Source of the DNA: Durusdinium trenchii
Taxonomy: Eukaryota > Sar > Dinophyceae > Suessiales > Symbiodiniaceae
Assembly: GCA_963970005.1 (NCBI GenBank)
Contig: CAXAMN010000003.1
Location: 234,344-298,343, forward strand
Length of the DNA: 64,000 bases
Reading direction: 5' to 3'
This document shows positions 10,500 to 23,235 of the stretch, one piece after another; positions within the stretch are counted from its first letter, which is position 1; every line of letters begins with the position of its first letter. The translations under genes and the position numbers were made by a program. Below the pieces are notes generated by a model. The model had not been told where the DNA came from. It searched no databases and worked only from the letters and a program-made list of their open reading frames with translations.

Positions 10500-13400
10500 A
10501 AAATGCCGTTGTCGGAGACCATCAGAGAGTAGGACCACCCCGCCGCCACGTCCAGGACCCTCTCGGTGATCTTCATGCGAACTGGCATGTTGTGCTCCTG
10601 GAAGAGGGATGAAAGATGGATGGTCAAGGACCAGATGCGTAACCTAGTAGCCTAGCCACTTCTGTACTGGATATACTGTAAGATACTGCATCCTTTTGCA
10701 ACTGGATATACTGGGTGTACGAATGGTCCTTTAAGACTCGAAGAACACGTTATGATACCCCTAAAGATATCTAAAGATCATCTGTGTACTGGATGCACTG
10801 GCATAGAGTCTTTGTCTGGATGTCTGATTATGTCTGATTGCGGTGTTTAATCGGAAATGATGGATTTCATGGGCAAAACCTACAACCCCTAGGCCCTAGC
10901 ACTCTTGGGTGTCATCACACTGTCCAGGTGGCGCAGGACTTTGTCCATCAAATAAGACTTGACTTGTGGGTATCCCATTGTAAAACGTTGCCATTCAAGA
11001 GTAGTCGGGTTCCGGTTCGCTTCAAATACCAACACTCCCGTTAAAAGAAGTCACATAGGCATCAAAATGCGTTCAATGCACCCATCCCTAAGTCTCATGG
11101 ATTAGCAGATTTGCTATGTGTTTCCGCCAAAACACCACATCCAAGTGACCAGAGACTGCTCAAGAGTGGAGACCCCTGCTCAGAAGTGGTTGTAAACCAC
11201 GTGGAGATACGTGGAGCCCCCCCTTTGTCTTGATAAATCCCAGTGAGGTCCAAAGAGCCAGAAGTCCTTTACCTCATTGAACAGTGTTTGACAATGTGCT
11301 TTTGTATGATCCAACTCCAGTCACATGAGGTCCAAAGACCTGTAGCAGAATGGTTTGCAGTTTCAATCGTCGAGTCGAGTGGTGATTGATGTTGGCATCC
11401 GAGCCGATGCTGCTTTACCCAGCATCCAAGAAACCTCGAATATCCTCAAATGAGCCACTCTAAAAACCTGGAGTCACTCCCTATGACAAGGTCCTTACTT
11501 AAGATGTAAAGGCAGGTTTTTAGAGCGGCTGAAATGCTTATGCTGAGGTTGTACTGTAACTTCTCAGTCACCTCTCCCGGCACCGGCAACAGCTCAGCTC
11601 AGACGTTCGATGAAGCACACGGCAACAGCTCTAGTTCAAACATCTATAAGAGCTATACTGTAGGAACCATCTTCGCTACGAACGGGCTCAAGGGCCGTAC
11701 AAAACAACGGAGCGCTCGGACGGGGCTCCGTCGCCCGAGCTCGAAACACACGCCGAGCAAACAGGTCCGAGCCGACGGGGTCCCGGTCGACGCTCGTCCT
11801 GAATGCCAGGAACTCCCAACTGCCCATCGGAATTGCCCCCCGCACCGAAGCAACGGCCATCCTCTGTCACCACCTCACGGAAGGACCGCAGAAGGGGGGG
11901 AAGCAGAAAAGACCTCTGGGGGTCTTTCAGTCTGATTTACCAGTGGTCTTTCAGGGGGTGTTTTACTAGGGTGTGGTAGGGGGTGCGACTTATATCCACT
12001 CACAACACCGCCCCCTTTGCAACTCTGTTTTGAATAGCAACACATTCATCGAGCCCAGGTCAGGTGGCCTAAATGTCCAGGTCTTTGTCCCCGCATGTTC
12101 TTTGGCCCCCTGGCTCAACAACCAGAATTATTAAAGGCAGTGCATGTGGCAGACTTTGTTTTCTAACATAAGGAACAAAGGGATGAATCTCTGCATCTCT
12201 GAGGGCGTGTCGATCCTCCCAAGGCCCTGCGATGTGTCCAACCTTTTCCCATTTTTGGAGGTGATCTCCCTTTCACGGAGGGGTCCTGGAATCACGTCGC
12301 CTATGCAACAAATACTACAGTATCAGGTTTCATCGATTTCGCCCCTTTCCAACTTTGCAGGGTACAATGAAGGACTTCTGATGACTTTTGCATCCGTGGC
12401 CATAATATGGTGATGGGCCAAACGACCAAGTCACAGAACAAATCCCTATATTGGCCCTATATGTGTATATAACTGTACGTATATATGGGAGTTGTCCAAC
12501 AAAACTCTTCTTTTTGAGCTTGTATCGCCGGCCTTTCGCGACCCTTTCGCGTTTGCAGAAAAACCACAGGTTTTCCTTTCGCGCATTGTGATGAGCTTCA
12601 CTGAGTTCACAGTGTTTGGGATATCTAAATACCTGTTAGTGCGCTGAGAAGCAGGCCAATTACCCTTTGTCAATTCATACTTGAAACAAATGTTTCAAGG
12701 CTTATTTCAAGGCCATGGATGGGCAAATGACCTTCCAGGCAATGCGCCCTTTCGCGGGCCTACCGCCGGCCTTTCGCAGCCCTTTCGCGAAAATCCGTCT
12801 TTCTGTTCGGGAAAAAGGATGTGTCATGTATTATGCACATTGTATGTAAGTCTAGGTTGGCACATGTCTTTCGCTGTCCTATCGCCGGCCTTTCGCGGAC
12901 TGCAGTTTCCCTTTCGCGACATGTGTGTTTTAACATTTGATCGAAATTCCTTCACTGGCAATAACGGACGGCCCTCATATAAGAAACCTTTAATTATATA
13001 TAGATCTTTATGGATATCTTTATAGTACAAGTATACCTGGACATACCTGGACCATCCAATTGGTGTCCCATGGCCTCTAAGAGGTGTAGGGTAGTCCAAC
13101 ACCCAGAGAGGATGGTCCTGGTATATACAGATCTGAGGACGGATGGAAGGACCTCCCGGACACCCGGGGGCATCCTCTGCGCAGTGGCCCGGCATCCCAA
13201 GGCACCAAGCTGTGAAGATCCCCCGCAGCCACTGCCACTGCGCGCGCATCCAGGGGCATTGGCCTTGACGCATCCAGGGAGAGAGGCTGTCGAACTGGGA
13301 TGAGAGGCCACTTGACCGCAGTTGTGCTGGGCGGGTCTTAAAGCAAGCCATTCAATTGAGAGACATGTCTTCGGGCCGCAGATCGGTGTGCTGGGCGTGT

Positions 13401-16400
13401 GGTTTCGGAGGTGGCATCGGCTGCCCAAGGCACTTGGGCGTGAGGATCTGCTCATTGTGCCCCAAGCCCAGCTGACCGTGGATGTTGGACCCCACACTGA
13501 GCACCTCGCCCGAGTCCTCGAGCGGACTGGGGCCAGATGCTGAGCACACCGGGATGTCATGTTAGGACAGGGACCCAGCAGAGTCACAGTTCCTATCATT
13601 TGAAGAGGATCTTGGATCTTTGTAAACACTGCTGCACAAAGGCAAGTACTACTACTAGCTCCATCAAACTCTGAAAGCATTGTGACAAGCTTTTGGAGGG
13701 TTGATCAACCTAGTTCCACCGCCCCAACTCATCACTGATGGTTGCAAGGTGAAAAAAAACGCATCTCCACATCCCGGCGTCTTTTGGAGATTGCAACTGT
13801 TCGCCTTTTGCTTTAGCCCCCCCAAAATGGCTGCTTCAAACTGACAAAAAGGGACTGGTTGCGACCTGTGCCGCCCGTGCCTCAACATGACTGGTGGATA
13901 AAAAGCATGTTGTGTTGAGACCAAGTTCTTTCCTTCAGAGAACTAGATGCCAATGAATCGAACAAGACACTGCAACAAAGAACATTTAACATCAGATCTA
14001 TGAGCAACCAGTTTCAAGTTCCAACTCCTAAATTTAGATGTCTGGACTCACTAATTATGGGTAAGTAGACCATAGTAGACCGCACATATTCTAATGATCC
14101 ATGATTTTCCATCACCGAAGTGTGGCAGGGAATATCACATATCATCAAATATCTTGGAACATGATGGAACAGTGGTTCCATCACCCAGTTTGACCTCTCG
14201 CTGGAAGAGGTACTTAGACCAAGGCGCCATCAGGATGAGCGAATGCGATGTGCCCGCCGCAATGGCACGCGCGGTGCCGTTGAGGTGCATCTTCTGGGGA
14301 AATTTCTGATCTTCCTGTCAAAACTGAGCTCGAAGGAGGCAGCCAAGACTAAAGGAGTATGCTTGTGACATGTTCAGTATGCAAAACCAATCACCAAAGC
14401 ACTGCACCCGGACAGTGATGGAGTTATTGTGAGTTATTGGTCACCAACAGCTACCCTTGCCACCAAATAGGCGCCCAACAGCTGCCCGTGGAACATGTTG
14501 TTTCCCTCAGATTCGTTTCTGGGTCAACTCCACCAGCCATGCGCTGGGTGCGCTGCTGCCATTGTTGTGCGCTCCCAGTCCTGGTGCCCAAGACCTAGTT
14601 GGCCATACCAATTCTCGCCAGTTCCATAGACTTCACCCGACTCCAATAAGACCTGCAGATCCGAAAAGTATTTTGGCACATGGTGGAAGTCTGGCTTTCA
14701 CCAGCATATTCAAATGATCTGCCCCAATGTCCCAAGTCAATGGCTAGCAGTATAGAGCAGTATGACAACTCGCACAATCCGCGCTCTGCGGAGTGTTTTG
14801 TCGGGAAGACTAGGCGATCAAAATGGGATGAACTCTAAGTGACACATATGTGCGATCAAGAACATTCAAGAGCCAAATATTGTGCCAAGCAGCCAAGGAA
14901 TGGGAGCACCCTGCGGCAATGCCTTTGGCTTTGCCTGTCTTCCAGAATCGCGGGCCGGGTGGGGTTGAAGTGAGACACGCGGTGCTTCCACAAGCTTGTG
15001 TTTTTTTCGATGTTGGTCCCCATCTCTGAAGGAGAAGCTCCAATTTGTTTAAGGATCTTTTGATGGAGAGTGCCTTACAGCCCCGCTGTTTAATCAACTG
15101 AAATTTCTCTGATCTCTCCAAAAAAGGATCGCTTAAGCACCGTGTTTGCTGGCAGGTTGCTACCAGTCATTCATAACACAATGGTTCAACAATTCCAAGT
15201 GATGCCACGTAGAGCTGCCATGGGGCGGCTACCACAACCCCACCACCCCATCCATCCACCTCCCACCACTACCAATAGAGTACCTGATTTCAGCAAAAGA
15301 ACAGTCTGCCGACCTGGGAGCTGCATCTTCTGTGGCTTCGTGAGGCGCCAGTCGTCCCCCACACCCAACTGGCCAAGGCTATTGTGCCCAGTGCCATAGA
15401 CCTGCGGTGCGCTGGGCCATCACCATCCGCGGGCGCCAGGCCCAAGGCGGAATTAGCCGTCCAACAACAAGTTCAGGTGTGCGCATTATTGCGCCTTCAA
15501 GACAGGTGGGGCTGTATTGGGGAGGAGTTGGTCTTGTTTGGGGGAGAAAGGGATGCAGTGGAGGGATACCGTCAGGTTGGATTGAAGTACAGCATGGTAC
15601 TAGTATGTACTAGTACAGTATTAAATGGGACTTCTGTCTGCCGTGTGGAACAAAAGCCTCCCTGCTATTTTCAATGAGGTTCTCTAAGACTCTAAGAGGC
15701 TCTAAGCGGTTCCAGTGATCCACAGAAGACACCGAGAACGGTGTCACTGCGAGGCCGACGCGACACTTTCGCCGACGCGAGCACGTTCGCCGCACCTCGC
15801 CCGACTGCATCAGCAAAAGGGAGAACCAACAGCCGGCAGACGCAGCCAGAGCCTGGCAGACCAGTACAAAGACCATTTTTGGACACCGATGTGGCTTGGC
15901 ATCTCATCAAATTCCTATTTATCTAAACATTCTGTTTCATTTCTGGCACAATCTTCCCATTGTATTTTTTTTTTATCTTTTGTTTGTTTCTAGTCCTTTT
16001 TTCATCTTAGTTGTCAAACTCAGCTTAGGTGCCACGATTTCGGCTACGTGGCCGCGTGGCTCCAAGCCGCGCGAAGGCGTGGCGTCGTGGCTCCATGTCC
16101 TGCTCCTCCCATCTGGCCTTCTCGGGCAGCGGCATCACCAGGGGGCTCCACTGGGACTCAACACCTCGACCAGGACTGCAGACTCGTGACTCATGGACTA
16201 AGCTCGTGGATGTTGAGTGAAAAAGAACCCCTGAGACTGTTCACCGTTCCTGTTCCATTCTGTTACTATGGCTTTACGCCCCATTGCCATGGTGGTTTCT
16301 ACACCATGTTTCCAGCAACTGCTGGGTGCACTCTTGTTGGATGCTGAGTGCACTCTTCAGCGATGACCATGGATCTACTCCATGGATCCCATGGACCTTC

Positions 16401-18175
16401 ACTACCTGACTGCAGGGCACCTCCGTTGCCCAGCTGCCCGCGGCTTCCATCGCCCGCGGCCCACACCGTGCCGTCGGCCAACAGCAGCGAATGGGTGGAG
16501 CCCGCTGCAATGCCCTCGGACACATCACGGTGGTGAGAACTGAGATTTCCAATGCATATGGTGTGGATCTAGGGTGAGATCTATACGGATCTATATTGTA
16601 TATGATTCATCTTGTGGATTCTATGCGGTGGCAGGTGTCTTGCAAACACAGGAGCAGTTGTTCATAGATTCAATATAGATTCATGTATTTTGGATTTGGC
16701 TGCAGGCGACTTGCAAACACAGGAGCGATTGCTCTTCATTCATCAGTTCTTTTGCATTCTACTATGGCTCCCACAACATTTTACTTGTTTCATCCTGCTT
16801 CATCCATGGGTCAGTCGCAATGATTTACGCACCACACAATCCTAGCCGGTCATTGGTTCTCCTGAACAGATGAAAGGTTCCATAAGGATCTTTGTAGCTT
16901 GCAACGAGAATATCTGATCTTTTTGCTATAACCATGTCTAACCGTTTGCATCCTCATACTCCAAATTTTGATCACTTATCACTGCATCAATCTGCATCAC
17001 AAGCATGAGCCCTTCACTTTCGCCCTTCACTTTACGTGTACAACAAAGGAACACCATGGAACACCAATCCACCGCCCAGTCTCCTCGATCCTTGGGCCCA
17101 CTTCGATCTTCACCCGGTGGGAGATGGCCTGTTGTCCGCTCGTTTTCGGAGGCGACCGCACCGCGACCGGACCGGTGCGTAGGTTCCACGGTGGGTGCAA
17201 CACGGTTAGGACGTGCTTTCCGATACCGTTCTGGTGCGATTGCTCGACCCACAAGTGATCCGACTGACGCGAGTCGTCTGGTGCAAGGTATATACGTATA
17301 TATATACTTTGAATATAATCGAAGATACACAACTCTGCAGACGACGCACTCTGATGCCGAACAAATCACGGATGCCGAAGATTGTGAAAACACCCAGCCC
17401 CATCTCAATCATGCCAATCGTCTCAAGACCTTTACAGACGTATTTTTTTGTATAATTATAGGTATCATTTAGTCCAATTATAAAGGTGTTTATATAGTTA
17501 CTTTGAACATGGCTTCCCTCATTCCTTCCTCCGAAGTGTGTCATCCCAACTCATCACCCAATCACCTGAAAAAAATCACACATCATCGCCAATCATCGCT
17601 GCCCATGCCTGGTCATGTCCTTGCCCCAGCTGTCCATAGCGGTTGTCCCCCAGCGCGTAGGTCGCCGGCCGTGGCTCGGGTATCGAGATCAGCGCATGGT
17701 CGCCTCCCGCAGAGACCTGCAATGCTGGTGAAACCAAGAGCCACAATGGACAAGCAAAACAACTGATGGTTAGGAGGCCATGGGGTGGATGGGGGGGTGA
17801 AAACCTTACGATAGTGGTTAAACACGACGTTCTATGGTTGAAAGACGCTTCGCTGGGTAGTTGTTCTCTAAAAATGGTGATCTGGTGGGGAAAGACCTTC
17901 AAAGCACAGGGTTACTCTATGGTTCATGGAAGGAAGCGGTACAGTACTAGTCAGCCATCCACAGGAAAGAATGACATCGTGGCCACCGTATTTCTGTACA
18001 GCTCACTATAGGTTTCAATCTCTATATCTGCTATCTGACCAACAGCTTTTGTTCGAGCTTCGTGTGTGGCCTGCGTTCCCAGTGGACACACCACTTGCGC
18101 AGAGGCGGCTGAGAGAATCAAAAGAAGCATTGGACACGCCATCGCAGTAGCAGTGCTAGCTGTGCTTGCTCTCAC
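10500..18175 (-). CDS. RCC1-repeat beta-propeller protein with probable signal peptide
   Basis: RCC1 repeats form propeller blades used for protein binding or exchange-factor activity; the partner is unknown. Minus-strand exons: about 18175-17960 (hydrophobic MACPMLLLILSAASAQ, a likely signal peptide), 17716-17609 (SAGGDHALI … GDNRYGQLGQGHDQ), possibly 17290-17050 (WNLRTGPVAVRSPPK, no RCC1 match), 16523-16415 (IAAGSTHSLLLADGTV … GSRGQLGNGG), 15401-15314 (GTGHNSLGQLGVGDD), about 14965-14882 (GIAAGCSHSLAA), 14630-14535 (GTGENWYGQLGLGHQD), 14293-14228 (AIAAGTSHSLILM), about 13542-13400 (SVGSNIHGQLGLGHNE), about 13270-13200 (AVAVAAGDLHSLV), about 11873-11690 (GAGGNSDGQLGVPG) and about 10612-10500 (VLDVAAGWSYSLMVSDNG). 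At least seven blades are visible. The donors at 17608 and 14227 are GC. Further exons may lie in 10620-11690 and 12.0-13.2 kb, and the 3' end is uncertain. The link between the signal-peptide exon and the repeats is inferred from order and spacing only. Confidence 0.8.
10620..11690. other. RCC1 gene intron, no exon seen
   Basis: It contains short direct repeats such as CTGGATATACTG (about 10660-10720) and no convincing coding segment on either strand. Confidence 0.4.
12525..12922. repeat. Clustered CCTTTCGCG motif
   Basis: CCTTTCGCG or a one-base variant occurs about nine times (near 12532, 12543, 12575, 12748, 12770, 12781, 12869, 12889 and 12911). Three occurrences carry the longer context CGCCGGCCTTTCGC. 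All are in the same orientation, inside an RCC1 intron, and contain CpG-rich steps in an otherwise ordinary sequence. Confidence 0.7.
13041..13127. mobile_element. Terminal-inverted-repeat element, introner/MITE-like, copy 2
   Basis: The left end ACATACCTGGACCATCC pairs with the right end, which read inward is ATATACCAGGACCATCC. It is a degenerate copy of the 7.47 kb element and lies in the intron between RCC1 exons at 13.2 and 11.9 kb. Confidence 0.6.
16631..16733. repeat. Spaced direct repeat, about 70 bp period
   Basis: GGCAGGTGTCTTGCAAACAC (16631) recurs as TGCAGGCGACTTGCAAACAC (about 16701). Both copies continue AGGAGC and are followed by TTG-rich sequence. It is intronic. Confidence 0.6.
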
Positions 18176-18766
18176 AGGTTATAGGGTCTATGTGACCACT
18201 GCTCTAAAGGCTTGCAGGATTCTTCTTTTCTCACTGTTGATGGGTCCAGTCCTCATCAGGGATCGCACTTTCTTGAGGAGTCTTGCTGACAAAAAGGGGG
18301 CTCGGATTGCGCACCACATGATGCAACAGATTGGAGGGTGTCTCCATCATCCAAGTAAAGCAATCACTGCACACCATGAATTCACAAAAGGTGCCATGTT
18401 TGATGGACAGGTGCTGCGAACTCCAAGGCCTTGCACTCAGCAAGATTTGGGTGGGGAGACCTCCCAGTTCGACCCCCCCTTGGAAGAAGGAAGATAGACC
18501 ACACCCTATTGGGTGAGGGGGGTTCTCCCTATCTCTCCCTGTGGGAGCTAGCGGTAGGAACTGTTTTGCCTTCCCAAAGTGCAACTCCTAGTTTCCCAGT
18601 ATCCCCGACATGTTTCATATGTATTCATCTTCGCAAAGCGAGACACACACACACACACAAAAGAACCACAAATAACACAGGCGAAACATTAGAACAAGAC
18701 AAGACTCTCCAAAATACTCCAAGAGTCTTGAGTCTTGAAGAAATCATGGAATCTTGACAACTTGAA

Positions 18767-20819
18767 CTACTCCAAGGGAAACTCCGGTGCAATCCTCAAG
18801 CCCTCAAAAAGCTGGGCTTGGCGACATCCACATACTGACGACTGCGTCCGCTCTGGCTGCTCCTCTCTCTCTCTCAACCAAATCCAAACGTTCCACTCTC
18901 GCCGCGAAGCATCGGTGATCTCTAGGCCCCCCGAGCCGATGGTGAGGCCCCGCTCCTGAGATGAGGACGCCGTGGTCACAATAGCATGCATCATGTGGTC
19001 ACCGTGGTCTCTGATCTGGAGGTCGAACGTTGGAGGATGTTGGAGGCAGGTTGGACAGTGCCCTGGAGAAGTTGGTTCACCTTTCCAGGTCAATCTTTCT
19101 GCAAATAATTGAGTTGCAACAACTCTCCATTGCGACTGTTGAGAAACAAACATAAACAATCTGTCCAATCCGTCAGAAAATATTTTACACTTTCCAAGAA
19201 CATCCAAAGACTGAGGTAATTATGCTCCTCTCCCTCTACCAACTGTATAAGACCATCGGGGGGTGCCTGGCAGGGGGACATGTCCACGTTGGAAAACACC
19301 GCCAGCGACTAACGGTCGAGGAGACTCACATTTCGTGGGACCCCTATGCAAACCCCAAGAACTCTGTGGTGCTATGTGGCATGCCAAACGGATTTCCGTT
19401 ACAATCATGTATAACTGTATAATCATTAAGTCTACCACTGGTCCTGAAGTAAGAGCACTGTAATACACTGTAATACGTTCATTTCCTTATCAAACTCCTC
19501 CAACATGGAATACATCGAGCATCCATTGCAGGCACTGTGGAAATCCCCCCTCTTTCGAACACACGTTGACACCAAGTGTTTCAGGGGCTACAACACCCGT
19601 TTCAACGCAATTGCCAATGAAGAGACACCTATCCAACACCCATCCAACACGTCCATCTGACCGCCCCCAACACCAACACCGACACCAACCGAGACGACTC
19701 AGCGACCGCGACCCGTTTCGTCTCCTGCGAGGTATCCCGGGACCGAACCGGGGTGCCGCAGGCATCCCGATTCCGGGACCGCGCCGGCGTGGCGCCTCGG
19801 TCGAGCCAGGTGGGAAGTGCTACTAGTAGCAAGCTACTAACAAAGGGATGGCTCCTATCCTAGAAGGGATGGCCTATGATGGCCTCCAAGCTCATTATGT
19901 GGTACTGGTGGAGGATATCCGAGTTTTCGTGGTGTCTTGGGTTCCCCATGATGTCACAACCGGACAATCCATGCCAGTTGTACCACAGTGAGCATGAGTA
20001 TGTGCGAAAGCAGTTCGAGCTGTTGCACTGTTGATAGAAACGGTTGAGGTTTTTGCGGACATCGTCTATCGATGTTTCAGCGAAGAAGAATGAATAACAT
20101 CTCAAACATATCCTACGTCTCAGGAATTTGAGTCTTGTGAACCGTCCAATCAAATCCATTGTCGCTCAACGATGTGACCACTGACATAGAACTTGGCTCT
20201 GTCCTCTTCTGAACGAGGATTGTGTATGGCGGTTCACCAATCTAGTGGGAAAGTCTTCTAGCATTTATACAGGCAATGGATGCATCCAAATCCCTGTCCT
20301 TGTTGAGGATGTGGTCATACAACCGTGCGATTCTGTGGACATGGTGCGACCACTTCAAGCGATGAAAGTCAACCAACAACTCCAATGGTTTGCGATGTAG
20401 CTTACTGGCTTGATATGGCGCCCCATCACATAGTCCATAGTCCAAGCATGTCAAACCCTATAACAACCATTCCAACACTCCTATGATCCCCTATATAAAC
20501 TATTCTGAATGGTACATTCGTAGGGATTCGGCGCACTTGGACTCACGCCGCTCACGCCCAACTGAAGCGCATTCCCAGCAGCAAGGGGTACCCTGGTGGC
20601 TGACGAGGCACCTGCCTTAGCGATGCAAAACAAAGTCGGGGCCCTAGTGGGGAGAACAATCTGCAACAAATCATCATCATCCTGTTTCTTCTCATCTTCA
20701 ACAAGTCTGAAAACAATTGAACGTAGGCTATTGGAACATGCTGAGCTTGGCTTACTGAGAGGTAACCACGGGAACTTGCACAAAACACGGCCCCTGTCGG
20801 CTGACAGGTGAAGAAACAT
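18767..20819 (-). CDS. Unrecognised minus-strand exons, one or more genes
   Basis: Coding-like segments: about 20720-20510 (VEDEKKQDDDDLLQIVLP), 20454-20250 (KPLELLVDFHRLKWSHHV, RIARLYDHILNKDRDLD), about 20085-19885 (SIDDVRKNLNRFYQQC … CDIMGNPRHHENSDIL), about 19828-19640 (DTSQETKRVAVAESSRL) and about 19090-18790 (ERLTWKGEPTSPGHC … REWNVWIWLREREEQ). Composition, lack of stops and conserved-looking charged or aromatic residues support coding. Cys residues recur, but I see no named domain. They lie between the membrane-protein exons and the RCC1 gene on the same strand, so they could be the tail of the former. Confidence 0.42.
19818..19888. mobile_element. Hairpin repeat with ACTAGTAGCAAG, copy 2
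   Basis: ACTAGTAGCAAGCTACTAAC is followed by paired GGATGGC / GATGGCCTCC words. It matches the 30.7 kb element in order and spacing. Confidence 0.4.
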
Positions 20820-20829
20820 GTGGATTGTC

Positions 20830-23235
20830 AGCGATGGTCATAATTTTCAGGCTTCACTCGGATGCTTATATGTGCAAAGAATGGAGGCCTGTACACAATA
20901 CACTTATCAATAACATTTTGAGGAGGCTGCCTCCGTGGTCTGGGAGGCGCAACAAAGCTGCACAGGGTCGATTCTATTATCGGATCTATCGAAAGGTGGC
21001 AGAAGGCCCCAGCAAAAAGTTCTAATTATATACTTTGCGGAGATGATTCTTGGTTCAGGGTCCCTGTAGAAGTTTGGTGAGGGTGTCAGGATGTGCCAGA
21101 GGCATCTTAAAATGAAATATTCTAGCACATCTAATTACAAAACTTGCAGTTTCCTTGTAACATCAAACAATATCACAGACCTCATCTGCCACGATTGATG
21201 GATCATGTGAGTCATGTCTTACGATGACACCCTTCTTCCAGTGAAAACGTTGTTCACCTCAAAAGAAAACATGTCCTGAAACCCCGTTCGCCACCGATGA
21301 GTTGCTCCATCCGTCCTGAGTTGCCCGGCCGACCGCCTTGGGCGTTGAGGGCACCGTGGAGGGCACACTTTGCATCGCACCCTCCCTGGTCGTGGACGGA
21401 GGTGCGGCGCTCGGTGCGCAGCAGTGGTGCGCGAGACAAATCGACAGGGAACACCCCACTGACTTAGTCAGGGATACTACGCTACATGGCATTTTTCTTC
21501 CCTGTCGTGCCAGCATGTAGACGATGATTGTTTTATGGTGGTTTCATAAATCCGCCCATAAATTTAGGTAAAATATGGTAAAATAACCTTGTCACATCTT
21601 CAAACCATTCTGGAGACGGAGGATTCATTAACAGTGTACCATAGTCGAAGCTGGGAGGGTCCTTGTAGCTGGTCTCCATGTCGGTCTTCGTGAAACATGC
21701 AAGCTGTGGTTGGTCCCGAGCTGCGCCAAGAAAATTTCACACGAACTTCACCCGGGCCGTGTTCACGGTATCCGACATCATCGTCCTACTGGTAGATATG
21801 ACATGTGACTTATGATGACATCCAAGTCATGAGATTGGGTGGACATGGGTACATCTCGCTTGGACATGGTCGACCCTGCTGTGGCTGGCTGCATTCACAA
21901 ACTAACGGGTTGAGATAAACAAACACAAAATTTATGATCATGATCCTATTTCCCACTACATGGAACAAAAACACAATAAACAAACACATTTGGCGGCTAA
22001 ATGACATCTGTTACATTCATTCACTTTCAGTGCCCCAAACACTGCAAATGACTTCCAAAAAAACGTGATTTGAACGCATGTTCCTTCCAGGCTGGTGATC
22101 CAAACCAATCGACACCCATGCCATAGTTCTTCACATGAAAGAACTCATATGACTCATATTACTGAATCTTGAAACCAGGATGTCTTGACAGGTCTGTGCT
22201 TGAAGGATTTTCAGGGACTGGCAGGTTGTGTCCCCTTTTATTCGTGAATTTTGCATCCGTTACTATCTTTCAACCGGTTGTTGACATTCGATGATGCTTG
22301 CGCAAAAAACACACAAGATTCCGTGTTTCTCCCAACTTCTGCCTCCCACGGCTGTGCCACTCGGAAGACTTCGTGCTGCGCGAACTGCCACGTTCCAAAC
22401 GATGGCGGAGAACATGGGTTCCGCTGGGTCACTGGATGTGAATCATGGTCTGAAGCAAATGAGTCCGGTCCTTTTCGTGCACCATTTTCCTTTTTGTTAC
22501 GTTTTATTTACGTGTATTTAAGTGCCTGCCAAGAAATGCAAGCGTCAGAGTTAAGGGGTCACGAGTACTTTTTGGTTGATGGTGTCTTCAGAGGCTAAGG
22601 ACAAGGTATCCAAGATGATGTGGTTGGGCAATGATTGTCAGTTGATAGCGCAATGTGTTGGCAAAACTTCGACAGGAAATCACTGACATCTTGCAAGCCC
22701 AGACATGATTCGAACAATCCCTTCATAGTGTTTTTTCATCAAGAGTCTACATGAACTTCCATCTCTGCCTGCTGCCGGCGGCCCTTCCAACTGCTCGCGC
22801 ATCGCTCCGCACTCCAGTCTCTTCGTGGACTAAGCGCCGTGTGGAGGCAGGTTGATCTTGTGATGTTGGGAAAGAATCTCTTCTAGAAGAAAACATGCTC
22901 CAAGGCAACCGCAAACGAGAAAGTCTTGGAAACACTACGACCCGTGTGAACATTGGGCCATTCGCAAGCCTGGTGCCCACTGGAAAGTTCTGTCTGGAAG
23001 CTTGATGTGGCTCAAAAAGCTAGTTCAAGCCAAGTGACTGTACAGAATCGTCTGTATGAATCTCCGGCAAAAACTAAAACGGACACCGGCTCACCCAAAC
23101 TCAATTAGAACCTGGCATGTGTGGCATCCCGCGAGTGTGTGGCATCCCGCAAGTCCGCAAGACTCTCTGCGCATGTCTGGCTCATCCGGGTCAGTTCGGA
23201 ACGCCGCAGATCCGCCCATCTGTGGGCCTGCCAGG
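20830..23235. other. Long stretch with no firm gene
   Basis: GC-richer patches at 21270-21430 and 22760-22960 could be short minus-strand exons (for example VVVFPRLSRLRLPWS at about 22900), but all frames look similar and no family is recognisable. The remainder is AT-rich intronic-type sequence. Confidence 0.35.

Noticed and set aside
18066..18497. 143-residue plus-strand frame with a hydrophobic stretch
   Set aside because: It overlaps the minus-strand signal-peptide exon; its hydrophobic part is the complement of that leader and it has no splice or domain support.
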